Shown here: positions 1-7,797 of the stretch, in pieces | Position numbering within the stretch: position 1 is the first letter of the stretch | How the letters are laid out: the number at the start of each line of letters is the position of its first letter | Assembly: GCF_001308875.1 (NCBI RefSeq) | Contig: NZ_KQ465138.1 | Span: 1 to 44,160 of the forward strand | Direction of reading: 5' to 3' | Source of the DNA: Lysinibacillus sp. ZYM-1 | Lineage (GTDB): Bacteria; Bacillota; Bacilli; Bacillales_A; Planococcaceae | DNA length: 44,160 nt | Notes under the pieces: model-generated | What the model was told of the DNA's origin: nothing | The model's input: the letters and a program-made list of their open reading frames with translations, nothing else | The model's database searches: none | Made by a program: the position numbers and the translations under genes

Positions 1-12
1 AGAAACGATTAA

Positions 13-64
13 ACGGCTTGAGTCCTTTAGAATTCAGAGCTCAAGCCGCTTAATACATTTTTTA
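13..64 (+). terminator. Rho-independent terminator of an upstream gene
   Basis: A 9-bp perfect stem (arms at 14-22 and 40-48, CGGCTTGAG and its complement) is followed by a T-rich run at 57-64. The T-tract lies on the plus side, so this most likely ends a plus-strand gene left of the window. A weaker stem (CTACTTG with CAAGTAG) lies around 79-106 and has no T-tract. Confidence 0.7.
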
Positions 65-120
65 TTATTTCCACTGTCTACTTGACGGGGTGCAGTTCAC
101 AAGTAGAGATAGCTTTTTGT

Positions 121-348
121 TTACTTATTTTTTAATTTTACTAAAACCTTTTCCATTAGTTCTTCTTCTGTTAATGCAGCAACAGGGCGGCTATTTACAA
201 AGGTAAATGTCTTTTTGCGTCCTGGACCACAATAAGAATGACAGCCAATTTCGATGGTTGCATCAGGATCGATTTCCTTTAATTTTGGAATTAACGTTTT
301 TAAGTTAACGGCCTGACATTCATCGCAAACTTTAAATTCGTTTGCCAT
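121..348 (-). CDS. DUF1450 family protein (YuzB-like), Cys-containing
   Basis: A 75-residue soluble protein of the DUF1450 family of Bacilli. Its biochemical role is not established. It carries a CDEC motif near the N terminus and a second cluster, [11 protein letters not shown], the spaced cysteine pattern usual in this family and reminiscent of thioredoxin-fold ferredoxin-like metal or disulfide sites. The start is set at the ATG at 348 because AAAGGG lies 11 bases upstream. A TTG further upstream at 384 would add 12 residues but has no ribosome binding site. It stands alone and faces away from rsfA. No clear terminator with a T-tract is seen on its 3' side. Family assignment is by recognition of sequence pattern only. 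Confidence 0.75.
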   Translation of the reverse strand: MANEFKVCDECQAVNLKTLIPKLKEIDPDATIEIGCHSYCGPGRKKTFTFVNSRPVAALTEEELMEKVLVKLKNK

Positions 349-429
349 TTTGTCAACAACCCTTTCTATATAGTATTTTTTCAAACAAAAAAAATCGCTC
401 TATGGAACGCATGACCTTCACATATTTAA

Positions 430-442
430 GTATGCAGCATAC
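430..442. repeat. Perfect 13-bp palindrome in the DUF1450/rsfA intergenic region
   Basis: GTATGC-A-GCATAC is a perfect inverted repeat with a one-base centre, lying between two divergent genes. It could be a small operator. I cannot name the protein that would bind it, and a chance palindrome is possible. The rest of the 349-586 gap holds no gene. Confidence 0.3.
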
Positions 443-586
443 GTACAAACCTACATCGGGTATTGTATCGTACTTTTCCCCTTCTATTCAAGCATAATTC
501 GTTCTACATGGATGAATAAAAGGTTAAAAGATTGGTCATGCTAGTCTTAAATAACAAGTTCCAAATAAAGGTGGGAGGATTTTAAT

Positions 587-1237
587 ATGAGTAAAATAAG
601 ACAAGATGCTTGGTTAAAAGAAAATGATGAATTATTAGCAGAGGCGGTAATTCGTCATGTAACGGAGGGTAGCACACAGCTAAACGCCTTTGAAGAAGCT
701 GGTGATGCGTTAAATCGTACTGCTGCAGCCTGTGGTTTCCGTTGGAATGCTGTTGTTCGCAAAGAATTTGAAGAGCAATTAGCTGAGGCTAAAAAGGAAA
801 GAAAAGAGAGAATGCGAGTGTTAGGAGCTCCTGCAAGACGTCGCACTTCTAGTATGTTTACAGTGAATAGTAGTGCAGCAGAAGGAAAATCAATTCCGCT
901 ATCTGCCCTTTCTCTTGATATTGTCATAGCTTATTTACTACGTTTACAGCATTCTGGTGAAGTAGGAAACGAATCTTCAAAATGGAGACAGCTTGTACAT
1001 GTAACATCGGAGAAAAATAAAAAACTAGAGAAAACCATTATAAAGCTAGAAGAAGAAAATCGTGCGATCCGCAAAGATTACGAGCAATTCGTTCAAATTA
1101 TGAATCGTGCTAGACGACTTGTCACATTAGATGAAGAGGAAGAACGAGTTGCACCTGTTTTCAAAATGGAGAAAAACGGTAATCTCGTAGTAAGTAGTTC
1201 TAATTTTCAGCCTGAAAATGGCGATGCGCTAAATTAG
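587..1237 (+). CDS. rsfA: RsfA family prespore transcription regulator
   Basis: A 216-residue regulator of the RsfA family. In B. subtilis RsfA is made in the prespore and tunes sigma-F-dependent gene expression. The N-terminal part (about residues 1-60) is the Myb/SANT-like DNA-binding domain typical of RsfA, with the pattern [18 protein letters not shown] and GFRWNA. A basic linker ([14 protein letters not shown]) follows, then a coiled coil (about residues 125-165, [19 protein letters not shown]). It is shorter than B. subtilis RsfA (about 258 residues), but the domain order is kept. The ATG at 587 is preceded by GGGAGG with eight bases of spacing. The neighbour lipL is also near rsfA in B. 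subtilis, which supports orthology over the paralogue YlbO. I could not settle on a sigma-F or sigma-G promoter upstream. Confidence 0.85.
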   Translation: MSKIRQDAWLKENDELLAEAVIRHVTEGSTQLNAFEEAGDALNRTAAACGFRWNAVVRKEFEEQLAEAKKERKERMRVLGAPARRRTSSMFTVNSSAAEGKSIPLSALSLDIVIAYLLRLQHSGEVGNESSKWRQLVHVTSEKNKKLEKTIIKLEEENRAIRKDYEQFVQIMNRARRLVTLDEEEERVAPVFKMEKNGNLVVSSSNFQPENGDALN

Positions 1238-1254
1238 CAGCATCGCCTTTTTTT
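1220..1254 (+). terminator. Terminator of rsfA
   Basis: Arms GGCGATGC (1220-1227) and GCATCGCC (1240-1247) overlap the rsfA stop codon and are followed by a run of T at 1248-1253. Confidence 0.85.
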
Positions 1255-1275
1255 ATGTTTACTATAATTACCCTA

Positions 1276-2109
1276 TTATTTTCGCTCTAGCATTTTGGCA
1301 TTTCTCTCAAAAACACGTTGCAAATAAAAACCGTATAATGTTAATTCATCGTCACGGAAAGACTCAGGATGTACTTCTCCAGCTAAATGCTGAAGTAATT
1401 GTTGTAGACGAATAACGACCGCTTCTACTGTTAAGTGTGGATCGACAAGCTCCGATAATGAAGCCATGACGTCAGGAACGATTTGTGGATAAGTAAATTT
1501 TGTCTCTGCTTGTTGTAAACTTTCTTCGTAAAAATCACCAATGAGCGCTGCACGCTGTGAACCGCTTCCTTCTATACATAAATAAATTTGCACGGCTACA
1601 CCTTGGCGTAATCGTCTTTGTGAAATCCCTGCAAATTTTTTTCCTTCAATACTCAAATCATAAGATCCTGGGCAATATGAGCCTACTATTTCATAGGCTT
1701 CAATTTTTTCAGCTACCTCTGGAAACAAGCCTTTTACAAGGTCGACCATCACATCATAGCCATCATTTATACTTAATGACTCCATTTGTTCAGATAATAT
1801 AATGGAAATATTAAGAATCCCCTCATCTAGGACGACAGCTAACCCACCTGAATTCCGTACAATAGGTTGATAACCTCGTGACTCTAGTAAATCCATTCCC
1901 TGCTGTACATAGGGCAAACGATGGTCTTGAATACCAAGCACAACGGATGCCTCGTGAACCCATGTCCGAATAGTTGGTGGTGAAACTAATTGTCCGACTA
2001 ACTGGCACAAAGTATCATCGGTTGCAAAGGATTCTAACGGCGATCGTTGCTTCGCGCTAATGGATTGATCATAATAACGCCAAATTGGCTGCTGTAAAAT
2101 ACTTTTCAT
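1276..2109 (-). CDS. lipL: Octanoyl-[GcvH]:protein N-octanoyltransferase
   Basis: A 277-residue member of the biotin/lipoate A/B protein ligase superfamily matching LipL (YwfL). LipL moves the octanoyl group from GcvH to E2 subunits of 2-oxoacid dehydrogenases during lipoate synthesis. The catalytic cysteine is Cys146 in VGSYCPGSYDLS. It is followed by the lysine-containing segment GKKFAGISQRR and, earlier, the RNSGGLAV motif that takes the place of the lipoate-binding RRxGGG loop. These features separate LipL from the ATP-using ligase LplJ. Length fits the family (about 280). The ATG at 2109 has GAGGAG at good spacing. It lies beside rsfA and divergent from hemQ, as in the B. subtilis ywf region; the pta gene of that region is not present here. 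Confidence 0.88.
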   Translation of the reverse strand: MKSILQQPIWRYYDQSISAKQRSPLESFATDDTLCQLVGQLVSPPTIRTWVHEASVVLGIQDHRLPYVQQGMDLLESRGYQPIVRNSGGLAVVLDEGILNISIILSEQMESLSINDGYDVMVDLVKGLFPEVAEKIEAYEIVGSYCPGSYDLSIEGKKFAGISQRRLRQGVAVQIYLCIEGSGSQRAALIGDFYEESLQQAETKFTYPQIVPDVMASLSELVDPHLTVEAVVIRLQQLLQHLAGEVHPESFRDDELTLYGFYLQRVFERNAKMLERK

Positions 2110-2265
2110 ATTGGTGCTCCTCTAACTACATCTCTTCTCTTTAGCATACATCATCTATAGTTAGTGTCAAATTCGTGAAATACATTCATGAACTTATGGA
2201 TTTTGTACAAACTATGATAAACTAAATTTTGAATGGTATTCACTTATAAAGGAGTGTTTTCAATA

Positions 2266-3015
2266 ATGAATGAAGCAGCAATTACGTTAGATGGATGGTA
2301 CGCTTTACATGAATTTCGCTCAATTGATTGGGCTTCCTGGAAACTCGTTTCTGCTGAAGAACGTCAAGCAGCAGTAGAAGAATTTATTGCTTATTTAGAG
2401 AAATTGAACGAAGCAGATGTTGCTAAAACAGGTGCTCATGCCTTTTATGCAATCGTTGGTCAAAAAGCTGACTTTATGATTATGACATTGCGCGAAACAA
2501 TGGATGAACTACAAGAACTTGAAGCAGAATTTAATAAATTAGCCATCGCTGATTTCACAATTCCTACATATTCTTATGTATCAGTAGTTGAGCTTTCAAA
2601 CTATTTAGCTGGCGAATCAAATGAAGATCCATACCAAAATCCTCATGTACGCGCACGTCTATATCCTGAACTTCCACGTGCTAAATATGTATGCTTCTAC
2701 CCAATGGATAAACGCCGTCAAGGGAACGATAACTGGTACATGCTATCAATGGATGAGCGTAAATCATTAATGCGTTCTCACGGTATGATTGGCCGTGGCT
2801 ATGCTGGTAAAGTAAAGCAAATTATCACAGGCTCCGTTGGTTTTGATGATCACGAGTGGGGCGTAACATTATTTGCTGATGACGTCTTACAATTCAAAAA
2901 GTTAGTATATGAAATGCGCTTTGATGAAGTGTCTGCTCGCTACGGTGAGTTTGGTGAATTCTTCGTCGGAAACCTACTTGATAACGACAAATTGGTAAAA
3001 TTCTTAACGGTTTAA
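2266..3015 (+). CDS. hemQ: Coproheme decarboxylase HemQ (chlorite dismutase family)
   Basis: HemQ oxidatively removes two propionate carboxyls from coproheme to give protoheme, the last step of the coproporphyrin-dependent heme pathway of Gram-positive bacteria. Using the ATG at 2266 the protein has 249 residues, and key positions fall at the family numbering: the radical Tyr145 and Lys149 in FYPMDKRR, the proximal heme ligand His172 in RSHG, and Gln185 in KVKQII. The distal residue is Gln rather than the Arg of true chlorite dismutases, which argues for HemQ function. The start is fixed by AAAGGAG ten bases upstream; an in-frame start at 2233 would add 11 residues without a ribosome binding site. 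It is divergent from lipL. Confidence 0.95.
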   Translation: MNEAAITLDGWYALHEFRSIDWASWKLVSAEERQAAVEEFIAYLEKLNEADVAKTGAHAFYAIVGQKADFMIMTLRETMDELQELEAEFNKLAIADFTIPTYSYVSVVELSNYLAGESNEDPYQNPHVRARLYPELPRAKYVCFYPMDKRRQGNDNWYMLSMDERKSLMRSHGMIGRGYAGKVKQIITGSVGFDDHEWGVTLFADDVLQFKKLVYEMRFDEVSARYGEFGEFFVGNLLDNDKLVKFLTV

Positions 3016-3027
3016 TACCAAAAGTTA

Positions 3028-3060
3028 AAAATGCGAGTCCCTAGTGAGGACTCGCATTTT
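3028..3060. terminator. Bidirectional terminator between hemQ and the small membrane gene
   Basis: A 13-bp perfect stem (3028-3040 and 3048-3060, AAAATGCGAGTCC and its complement) with a seven-base loop. A and T runs at the ends let it act both ways. Its right end overlaps the stop codon of the convergent gene. Confidence 0.85.
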
Positions 3061-3241
3061 AAATTTCATTTTCTTCTGTATTTTCGGATTCAAATATTAA
3101 GATAATGGTCTGAATAAAAAATCCGGAAAGAATCATCAGAAAAACCAAATACCAATTATAGGGTTGATGATAGTATTCTGCTATCCCGACTGCGATAAAG
3201 GCACTAATAATTATTGCTACAAACATACTAAAAATACGCAT
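3059..3241 (-). CDS. Small two-helix membrane protein, copy 1
   Basis: A 60-residue hypothetical protein with two predicted membrane helices (about residues 3-22 and 30-49) and an acidic tail (ESENTEENEI). The ATG at 3241 has AAGGAGC about seven bases upstream. It is clearly related to the next gene at 3401-3571: both share the shape GxxEYYxQPxxWYL in the middle and GFFIQTxILI in the second helix. The function is unknown; no enzymatic motif is visible. The pair probably arose by tandem duplication. It is convergent with hemQ and separated from it only by the shared hairpin. Confidence 0.7.
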   Translation of the reverse strand: MRIFSMFVAIIISAFIAVGIAEYYHQPYNWYLVFLMILSGFFIQTIILIFESENTEENEI

Positions 3242-3333
3242 TGTAATGCTCCTTCATGAAAGCAAAAATAAATTCAACATTAGTATGTCTCGGTATATCG
3301 TTAATATACTTATCACCCTAAATTTCTCATAAA

Positions 3334-3374
3334 AATAAGGAAGTGCCATCCCTCTGCGATGACACTTCCTTATT
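3334..3374 (-). terminator. Terminator of the second small membrane gene
   Basis: Arms AATAAGGAAGTG and CACTTCCTTATT flank a loop with partial pairing. On the minus strand the hairpin is followed by a T-run (plus-strand AAAAA at 3331-3335). Confidence 0.75.
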
Positions 3375-3400
3375 CCGCGAATTTATTTTTTCATACTTCC

Positions 3401-3571
3401 TCAAGAGCTTTCGTCCTTTACTTTTAAAATTAAAATCACCGTTTGAATAAAAAAACCGATCACAATAATTAAAATAAATAAATACCAATGGAGCGGCTGT
3501 CCATAAAACTCCCCTAATAAAAAGGCCAGTACCGCGCTTAGTAATATCCCAAACCAAACCCCAATTTCCAT
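3401..3571 (-). CDS. Small two-helix membrane protein, copy 2
   Basis: A 56-residue reading frame that length cut-offs would miss. It starts at the ATG at 3571 behind GAGGTGA with seven bases of spacing and ends with TGA at 3401-3403. The protein begins MEIGVWFGILLSAVL, has the central segment EFYGQPLHWYLF, the second helix GFFIQTVILIL and a charged tail KVKDESS. It aligns without gaps along most of its length with the 60-residue neighbour at 3059-3241, so the two are paralogues. Two membrane helices are expected. Function unknown. A longer frame on the same strand (3327-3581) is only a shadow: this frame has the ribosome binding site, the terminator and the homologue. Confidence 0.72.
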   Translation of the reverse strand: MEIGVWFGILLSAVLAFLLGEFYGQPLHWYLFILIIVIGFFIQTVILILKVKDESS

Positions 3572-3817
3572 AAGTAATCACCTCACATGTATGGGCTGCA
3601 CATGCAATTCACTGATCTCAAGTTCCCCTATTTATATCCTTTTTCTATTTCCCCATTTTTAAATAAATATTATCTAACCATATAGGCTTTCAGATTATTT
3701 TTTACGGACTTGTCGTTATTACTACTATATGCGTAGTAGCTTTGTTGTGTGAATTTCTTTCTTAAAAAATTGAACATGTCTACAATACCATCATGCATAT
3801 ACTGTCAGCGAGGAGGT

Positions 3818-4243
3818 ATGAAAATCGCTGTTATTAAGACGAATGATGCCCAGACATCCCTACTAGCAAGGCTTATGCGTGCAGAGGCAGAAGGTGAAGG
3901 TGAGTTAGGCATGCTGATGGTTGGGAATGTTGGTGTTAATCGTGTAAGGGGGGATTGTTTAGATTTTGGTAATATTCGAACAATTGAACAGATGGTTTAT
4001 CAGCGTCCAGGTGGCTTTGAAGCAACTCAAAAAAGTTATTTTTATCAACGAGCTCGCGACCAAGATATCAGGTTAGCAAAAAGGGTGATTCAAGGGGAAA
4101 GATTTCATCCAGCAAGCCGTTCCTTGTGGTTTTTCATGCCCGCGGGCGATTGCCCTGCACAATGGTATGGCCAATGGAATACAGGCAGATACAAATCTCA
4201 TTGCTTCTTCTCGCCAACTGAAGAAGATTGTCCTCAAATTTAA
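3818..4243 (+). CDS. cwlJ: Spore cortex-lytic hydrolase CwlJ
   Basis: A 141-residue protein of the SleB/CwlJ hydrolase family. CwlJ sits in the spore coat and degrades cortex peptidoglycan (muramic-delta-lactam) during germination, notably in response to calcium dipicolinate. Seen in sequence: RLMRAEAEGEGE with the conserved catalytic glutamate, GNVGVNRVR, YFYQRARDQD, and the C-terminal GDCPAQWYGQ and KSHCFF, which match CwlJ rather than SleB; there is no SleB peptidoglycan-binding domain or signal peptide. The start is uncertain. The ATG at 3818 gives the usual N terminus, but AGGAGGT (3811-3817) directly touches it, an unusually short spacing. An in-frame ATG at 3776 and GTG at 3749 lack a ribosome binding site. 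gerQ follows after 22 bases, as expected since GerQ is needed for CwlJ localisation. Confidence 0.9.
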   Translation: MKIAVIKTNDAQTSLLARLMRAEAEGEGELGMLMVGNVGVNRVRGDCLDFGNIRTIEQMVYQRPGGFEATQKSYFYQRARDQDIRLAKRVIQGERFHPASRSLWFFMPAGDCPAQWYGQWNTGRYKSHCFFSPTEEDCPQI

Positions 4244-4265
4244 AAAGAAAGTAGGTTGATTATTG

Positions 4266-4601
4266 ATGATGCCTTATTATTGGACACCAACAACGCAACA
4301 ACAAATGACTCCTCCTCCAGTCACAATTCCGACCGGACGACCACCTGGCCGTGAAGAGTCCTATATAGAGAATATTTTACGGTTGAATCGCGGAAAACCA
4401 GCTACCTTCCATTTTTCTTTTGAGCATGCAGTGGAACAAGGTAAAAACACAAAAACTGTGCGTGGAGTGGTGGAAGCCGCTGGTCGAGATCATGTTATCA
4501 TTCGTGAACTTAAATCCAATCACCGTTTCCTATTCCCTATGATTTATTTCGATTTTGCTGAGTATGATGAAGAAATGGCCTATTTTAATCAAAATCCATA
4601 A
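4266..4601 (+). CDS. gerQ: Spore coat protein GerQ
   Basis: GerQ is an inner coat protein needed for CwlJ to reach the coat and cross-linked by transglutaminase Tgl in mature B. subtilis spores. The protein has about 111 residues: a Pro/Thr/Gln-rich N-terminal third (residues 1-25, TPPPVTIPTGRPPG) and a conserved C-terminal domain with ESYIENILRLNRGK, FHFSFEH and LFPMIYFDFAEYDEE, which is diagnostic of the family. It is shorter than the B. subtilis protein because the low-complexity N terminus is reduced. Three candidate starts are stacked: TTG 4263, ATG 4266 and ATG 4269. The GTAGG upstream fits TTG 4263 at least as well as the ATGs. It forms an operon with cwlJ, as in B. cereus, and is probably expressed in the mother cell (established for the family, not visible here). 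Confidence 0.88.
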   Translation: MMPYYWTPTTQQQMTPPPVTIPTGRPPGREESYIENILRLNRGKPATFHFSFEHAVEQGKNTKTVRGVVEAAGRDHVIIRELKSNHRFLFPMIYFDFAEYDEEMAYFNQNP

Positions 4602-4618
4602 TAGCAGTATGCTAGCTT

Positions 4619-4671
4619 AAAAATCCGCAATACTCTCACTGACACATGTCGATGAAAGTATGCGGATTTTT
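4619..4671. terminator. Bidirectional terminator between gerQ and the M20 gene
   Basis: Arms AAAAATCCGCA (4619-4629) and TGCGGATTTTT (4661-4671) enclose a further partly paired section. It serves both convergent genes. Confidence 0.8.
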
Positions 4672-4685
4672 ATCTTTCACTTCGA

Positions 4686-5861
4686 TTAAAGTTCTTTTAA
4701 ATATTCTAACGAAGCTTTACCTAAAGTTTTAGCAGCTATTAACATCGCACGTTCATCAAAATCAAAGCGTGCGTGATGATGCGGATAGGCCGTTTCCCAT
4801 TCTGGCTTTTTCGCCCCAGTGAAGAAGAATGTTCCAGGTACTTTTTCAAGATAATACGCAAAGTCCTCTCCAACCATAAACGGTGGACATGTTTTCACAT
4901 GCTCTACACCTGGGACACCCGACGCTAACTGTGCCACAAACTCTGTTTCCTTCTGATGGTTATATACTGGTGGATAGCCTCTTGTGTAACGATATTCATA
5001 GCTTGCACCAAAGGCTAGACAAGTGGCGTTTAGTACTGCTTCTAACTCTTGCTCCATCTGTGTGCGCACATCTTCCTCAAAAGTACGAATTGTTCCTGCC
5101 AATACAACACGATCAGCAATAACATTAAACGGATTAATCGCCTCAAAATGACCAATTGTTAAAACAGCTGATTTTAATGGATCAATACGTCTCGAGATAA
5201 GCTGTTGTGCACTGATTACAAACTGTGAAGCAAGGGTAACTGCATCGATCGAGTGATGTGGTTCTGCACCATGTCCACCCTTCCCTTGAATGGCGATTTC
5301 TACTTTATCTGCGGCAGCCATAATTGCGCCGTCTTTCACTAAAATTTCTCCTAATGGAGTAGGAGCCCATAAATGCGTACCAAAAATAACATCAACGCCA
5401 TCTAAGCACCCGTCTTCTATCATCGGCTTTGCGCCACCTGGTGCCACCTCTTCAGCGTGTTGATGAATAAAAACAACATTACCTGCAATTTCAGACTTCA
5501 TCGCATTGAGAGCTTTAGCTAATCCTAGTAATGTTGCTGTATGGCCGTCATGCCCACAAGCATGCATCTTTCCAGCAACCTTAGATTTATAAGGTACATT
5601 ATTTTCTTCTTGTATCGCTAATGCATCAAAATCAGCCCGTAACGCCACGGTTTTTCCTGGCTTTGCACCACGTAATACAGCAACTACCCCTCTTTCTCCT
5701 ACACCTTCACGAACCTCATGTCCCAATTCTCTATGATAGGCAGCTATATAGGCTGGTGTCTCCACTTCTTCAAAGGATAATTCAGGATTTTCATGCAAAT
5801 GGCGACGGATTCCTACCATCTCGTCATAATTCCCATCTATTAATGTAAATAGCTTTTCCAT
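4686..5861 (-). CDS. M20 family amidohydrolase (N-acyl amino acid or peptide deacylase)
   Basis: A 391-residue zinc-dependent amidohydrolase of peptidase family M20D, the group with hippurate hydrolase, N-acetyl-L,L-diaminopimelate deacetylase and IAA-amino acid hydrolases. Metal-site motifs are present in order: MHACGHDGHT (Cys and His ligands), HQHAEEVAPGG (catalytic and ligand Glu), GTHLW and the C-terminal YPHHHARFDFDE. The middle part (KVEIAIQGKGGHGAEPH) is the dimerisation lid domain. Length fits the family. The ATG at 5861 is chosen over TTG 5870 because AGAGAGG lies nine bases before the ATG but touches the TTG. It is a single gene. The natural substrate cannot be told from sequence; it is not placed in a lysine-synthesis context, so dapL or dapE roles are not supported. 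Confidence 0.85.
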   Translation of the reverse strand: MEKLFTLIDGNYDEMVGIRRHLHENPELSFEEVETPAYIAAYHRELGHEVREGVGERGVVAVLRGAKPGKTVALRADFDALAIQEENNVPYKSKVAGKMHACGHDGHTATLLGLAKALNAMKSEIAGNVVFIHQHAEEVAPGGAKPMIEDGCLDGVDVIFGTHLWAPTPLGEILVKDGAIMAAADKVEIAIQGKGGHGAEPHHSIDAVTLASQFVISAQQLISRRIDPLKSAVLTIGHFEAINPFNVIADRVVLAGTIRTFEEDVRTQMEQELEAVLNATCLAFGASYEYRYTRGYPPVYNHQKETEFVAQLASGVPGVEHVKTCPPFMVGEDFAYYLEKVPGTFFFTGAKKPEWETAYPHHHARFDFDERAMLIAAKTLGKASLEYLKEL

Positions 5862-5975
5862 CCTACACAACCTCTCTTTTTGTATTTTCGAAATATTGCA
5901 AGTAATATTAGTAGTGTACTATAAATCCTTACAAAAAGAATAGGATTTAAAACGCAATCAAGTGAAAATAAAGAA

Positions 5976-6006
5976 AAACTCTCCTACAAATAATGTAAGA
6001 GAGTTT
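5976..6006 (-). terminator. Terminator of the ung-ywdK operon
   Basis: Arms AAACTCTCCTAC (5976-5987) and GTAAGAGAGTTT (5995-6006). On the minus strand the hairpin is followed by TTTTTC, so it ends the operon after ywdK. Confidence 0.8.
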
Positions 6007-6016
6007 AATTTCAGCA

Positions 6017-6397
6017 TTAACGAGCATGTTTTAAAGCCGATAAAATAATGAGTAACCATCCAACTAAAAATAGAACACCACCAATTGGTGTAATCGCACC
6101 CAACACTTTAATACCACTAATCGCTAGTACGTATAAGCTACCCGAAAAGAAGACAATCCCAAGATTAAAGAAAATTCCTGCCAAATTTAATTGTTTAACC
6201 TCACCAAATAATTTCGCACTCATTAATAGTCCGATAAACAACAAGCCAGTTGCATGGAACATTTGATATTGAACAGCTGTCTCCCAAATGCCTCGACTAT
6301 AATCATCTAAAACTTCCTTTAAAGCATGTGCACCAAATGCTCCAAAGGCAACTGCTAATAGGCCGTGAAGAGCCCCCGTCACGATAAATTTTTTCAT
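6017..6397 (-). CDS. ywdK: DUF423 membrane protein YwdK
   Basis: A 126-residue integral membrane protein of family DUF423 (YwdK/YgdD). The hallmark start KKFIVTGALHGLLAVAFGAF and the following FGAHALK are present. Four membrane helices are expected (about residues 3-22, 48-62, 70-92 and 100-122). The molecular function of this family is unknown. It lies 27 bases downstream of the ywdI-like gene, so it is the last gene of the ung operon. Gene order ung, ywdI, ywdK matches the B. subtilis ywd region, where gerQ (ywdL) also lies close by, as here. Confidence 0.85.
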   Translation of the reverse strand: MKKFIVTGALHGLLAVAFGAFGAHALKEVLDDYSRGIWETAVQYQMFHATGLLFIGLLMSAKLFGEVKQLNLAGIFFNLGIVFFSGSLYVLAISGIKVLGAITPIGGVLFLVGWLLIILSALKHAR

Positions 6398-6424
6398 TTC
6401 TCGTTACCCTACCTTTAATATTGT

Positions 6425-6694
6425 TTAAAAATCAAAAATTGAATCACCATTTGCTCCATCTTCTTCAATTTTGGATGTGGATAAACTTGATGGCTTCGCC
6501 TCTGATACAAGCATTTGTGGTAAATGCTTAGAAGGTGGCGTTATAGATGGCGTATTACTAGGAGTATCTAACACCACATCACATAATGCTCGAATTGCTG
6601 TAAGAGCTTCGCGGATCTGCTGATCATTCCCTGCATTTTTTGCACCAGATAATTGTTTTTCAAGTTGTTGTATAACGGCTTGATAAGGAATCAT
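6425..6694 (-). CDS. ywdI: YwdI-like small protein (DUF5327 type)
   Basis: An 89-residue protein of unknown function resembling YwdI. Residues 1-35 form a probable amphipathic helix (MIPYQAVIQQLEKQLS and following), then a Thr/Pro/Ser-rich stretch and an acidic end (EEDGANGDSIFDF). There are no membrane segments. The ATG at 6694 has GGGAG six bases upstream, and its first base is the last base of the previous stop codon (TAATG), which points to translational coupling with the 58-residue gene before it. It is assigned mainly by position between ung and ywdK and by general shape, so the name is less certain than its neighbours. Confidence 0.7.
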   Translation of the reverse strand: MIPYQAVIQQLEKQLSGAKNAGNDQQIREALTAIRALCDVVLDTPSNTPSITPPSKHLPQMLVSEAKPSSLSTSKIEEDGANGDSIFDF

Positions 6695-6870
6695 TACATT
6701 CTCCCACTTTCTACTTTTGGTACAAATTTCAAACAATCGATACCTGAGGATTGTTTCACGACAACGGATGGAATTTGCTTCGTTTTAAAGCCATACGCGA
6801 CACAAGCACGTGGAGTTTGAGGGTCCCAAGTTACTTTAAAAAATTGACATTGGAAACAATTCGCCTTCAT
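6694..6870 (-). CDS. Small cysteine-containing protein in the ung operon
   Basis: A 58-residue reading frame, below common length cut-offs. It begins MKANCFQCQFFKVTWDPQ with a CxxC pair, then has RACVAYGFKTKQIPS and SSGIDCLKF, giving four well-spaced cysteines (5, 8, 23, 46), so a small metal-binding fold is likely. Very similar short proteins are found beside ung in Bacillaceae and are sometimes labelled uracil-DNA glycosylase in annotation, which the size does not support. The ATG at 6870 has GAGAGGG six bases upstream. It follows ung by 75 bases and overlaps the next gene by one base. Its true function is unknown; a role with Ung in DNA repair is only an inference from location. Confidence 0.75.
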   Translation of the reverse strand: MKANCFQCQFFKVTWDPQTPRACVAYGFKTKQIPSVVVKQSSGIDCLKFVPKVESGRM

Positions 6871-6945
6871 CGTTGTCCCTCTCTTTCTTCTATAATAACT
6901 GTATCATGATTTATGTAGTGCATAAAGTAAACGATTTGTGCCAAT

Positions 6946-7623
6946 CTATACTAAACACCAATCTATTGGCTGTTTACCCCATTCCACTAATTGTTGGTTA
7001 ATCTTTGAATAAGGTTTACTACCAAAGAATCCCCGATAAGCACTTAACGGGCTTGGATGCGGTGCTTCTAATATGACATGAGGTGTTTCATACTTACTAA
7101 TTAATTGTTTTTTACGCTGCGCTGGCTTACCCCACAGTACAAAAATAAGTGGTTCCACTCTTGCAGCTAGTTTATCAATAACAGCATCGGTAAATTGCTC
7201 CCAGCCTTGGTTTTTATGGGAGTTCGCCTGTCCTGCTCGAACTGTAAGGACTGTATTCAAAAGCATAACACCTTGCTCAGCCCATTTCGTCAATGTTCCA
7301 TCTGATGGAATTGGACAGCCTAGATCATCCTGTAACTCTTGCAACATATTTCGTAAGCTAGGTGGATGCGGAATACCTGGCTTGACTGAAAAGCTTAAGC
7401 CATGTGCTTGATTTGGGCCATGGTATGGGTCCTGTCCTAAAATGATAACCTTTACATCATGATAAGCTGCAGTATAGAATGCATTCATCACATCCTGCAT
7501 TGGCGGATAAATCGTTTGCGTCGTATATTCATTAGCAACAAATTGACGTAGTTTGTGATAGTATGGTTTTTCCAACTCTGCTGCGAGTATTTCTTGCCAA
7601 TCATTCGGGAATACTTGTTTCAT
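6946..7623 (-). CDS. ung: Uracil-DNA glycosylase (family 1)
   Basis: Ung removes uracil from DNA to start base excision repair. The 225-residue protein has every family 1 motif: the water-activating loop [10 protein letters not shown] with catalytic Asp65, the uracil-binding LSFSVKPG, the segment [11 protein letters not shown], and the leucine intercalation loop [13 protein letters not shown] with His189. Length is normal for bacterial Ung. The ATG at 7623 follows AAAGGA closely, with a second AAAGGGG further upstream. It heads an operon with the small Cys protein, ywdI and ywdK, and is divergent from pdxK, as expected for the ywd region. Confidence 0.96.
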   Translation of the reverse strand: MKQVFPNDWQEILAAELEKPYYHKLRQFVANEYTTQTIYPPMQDVMNAFYTAAYHDVKVIILGQDPYHGPNQAHGLSFSVKPGIPHPPSLRNMLQELQDDLGCPIPSDGTLTKWAEQGVMLLNTVLTVRAGQANSHKNQGWEQFTDAVIDKLAARVEPLIFVLWGKPAQRKKQLISKYETPHVILEAPHPSPLSAYRGFFGSKPYSKINQQLVEWGKQPIDWCLV

Positions 7624-7797
7624 CGTCCTTTAAGCCCCTTTCTCTTCTTACAACGGTACAAAAAATCAAACATGAATTCAAGCATCAGTTCAAACTGACC
7701 CTTTAAAAATATCTTATACTGGCTATTTTTATAGATTCAGAATCAGACTATACTAAATGGTAATTTTATAACTTCTAACGATAAAGGAGATCTTTTC

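Noticed and set aside
3327..3581. 84-codon minus-strand frame overlapping the second small membrane gene
   Set aside because: The alternative frame at 3401-3571 has the ribosome binding site, the terminator and a paralogue next door; the longer frame has none of these.
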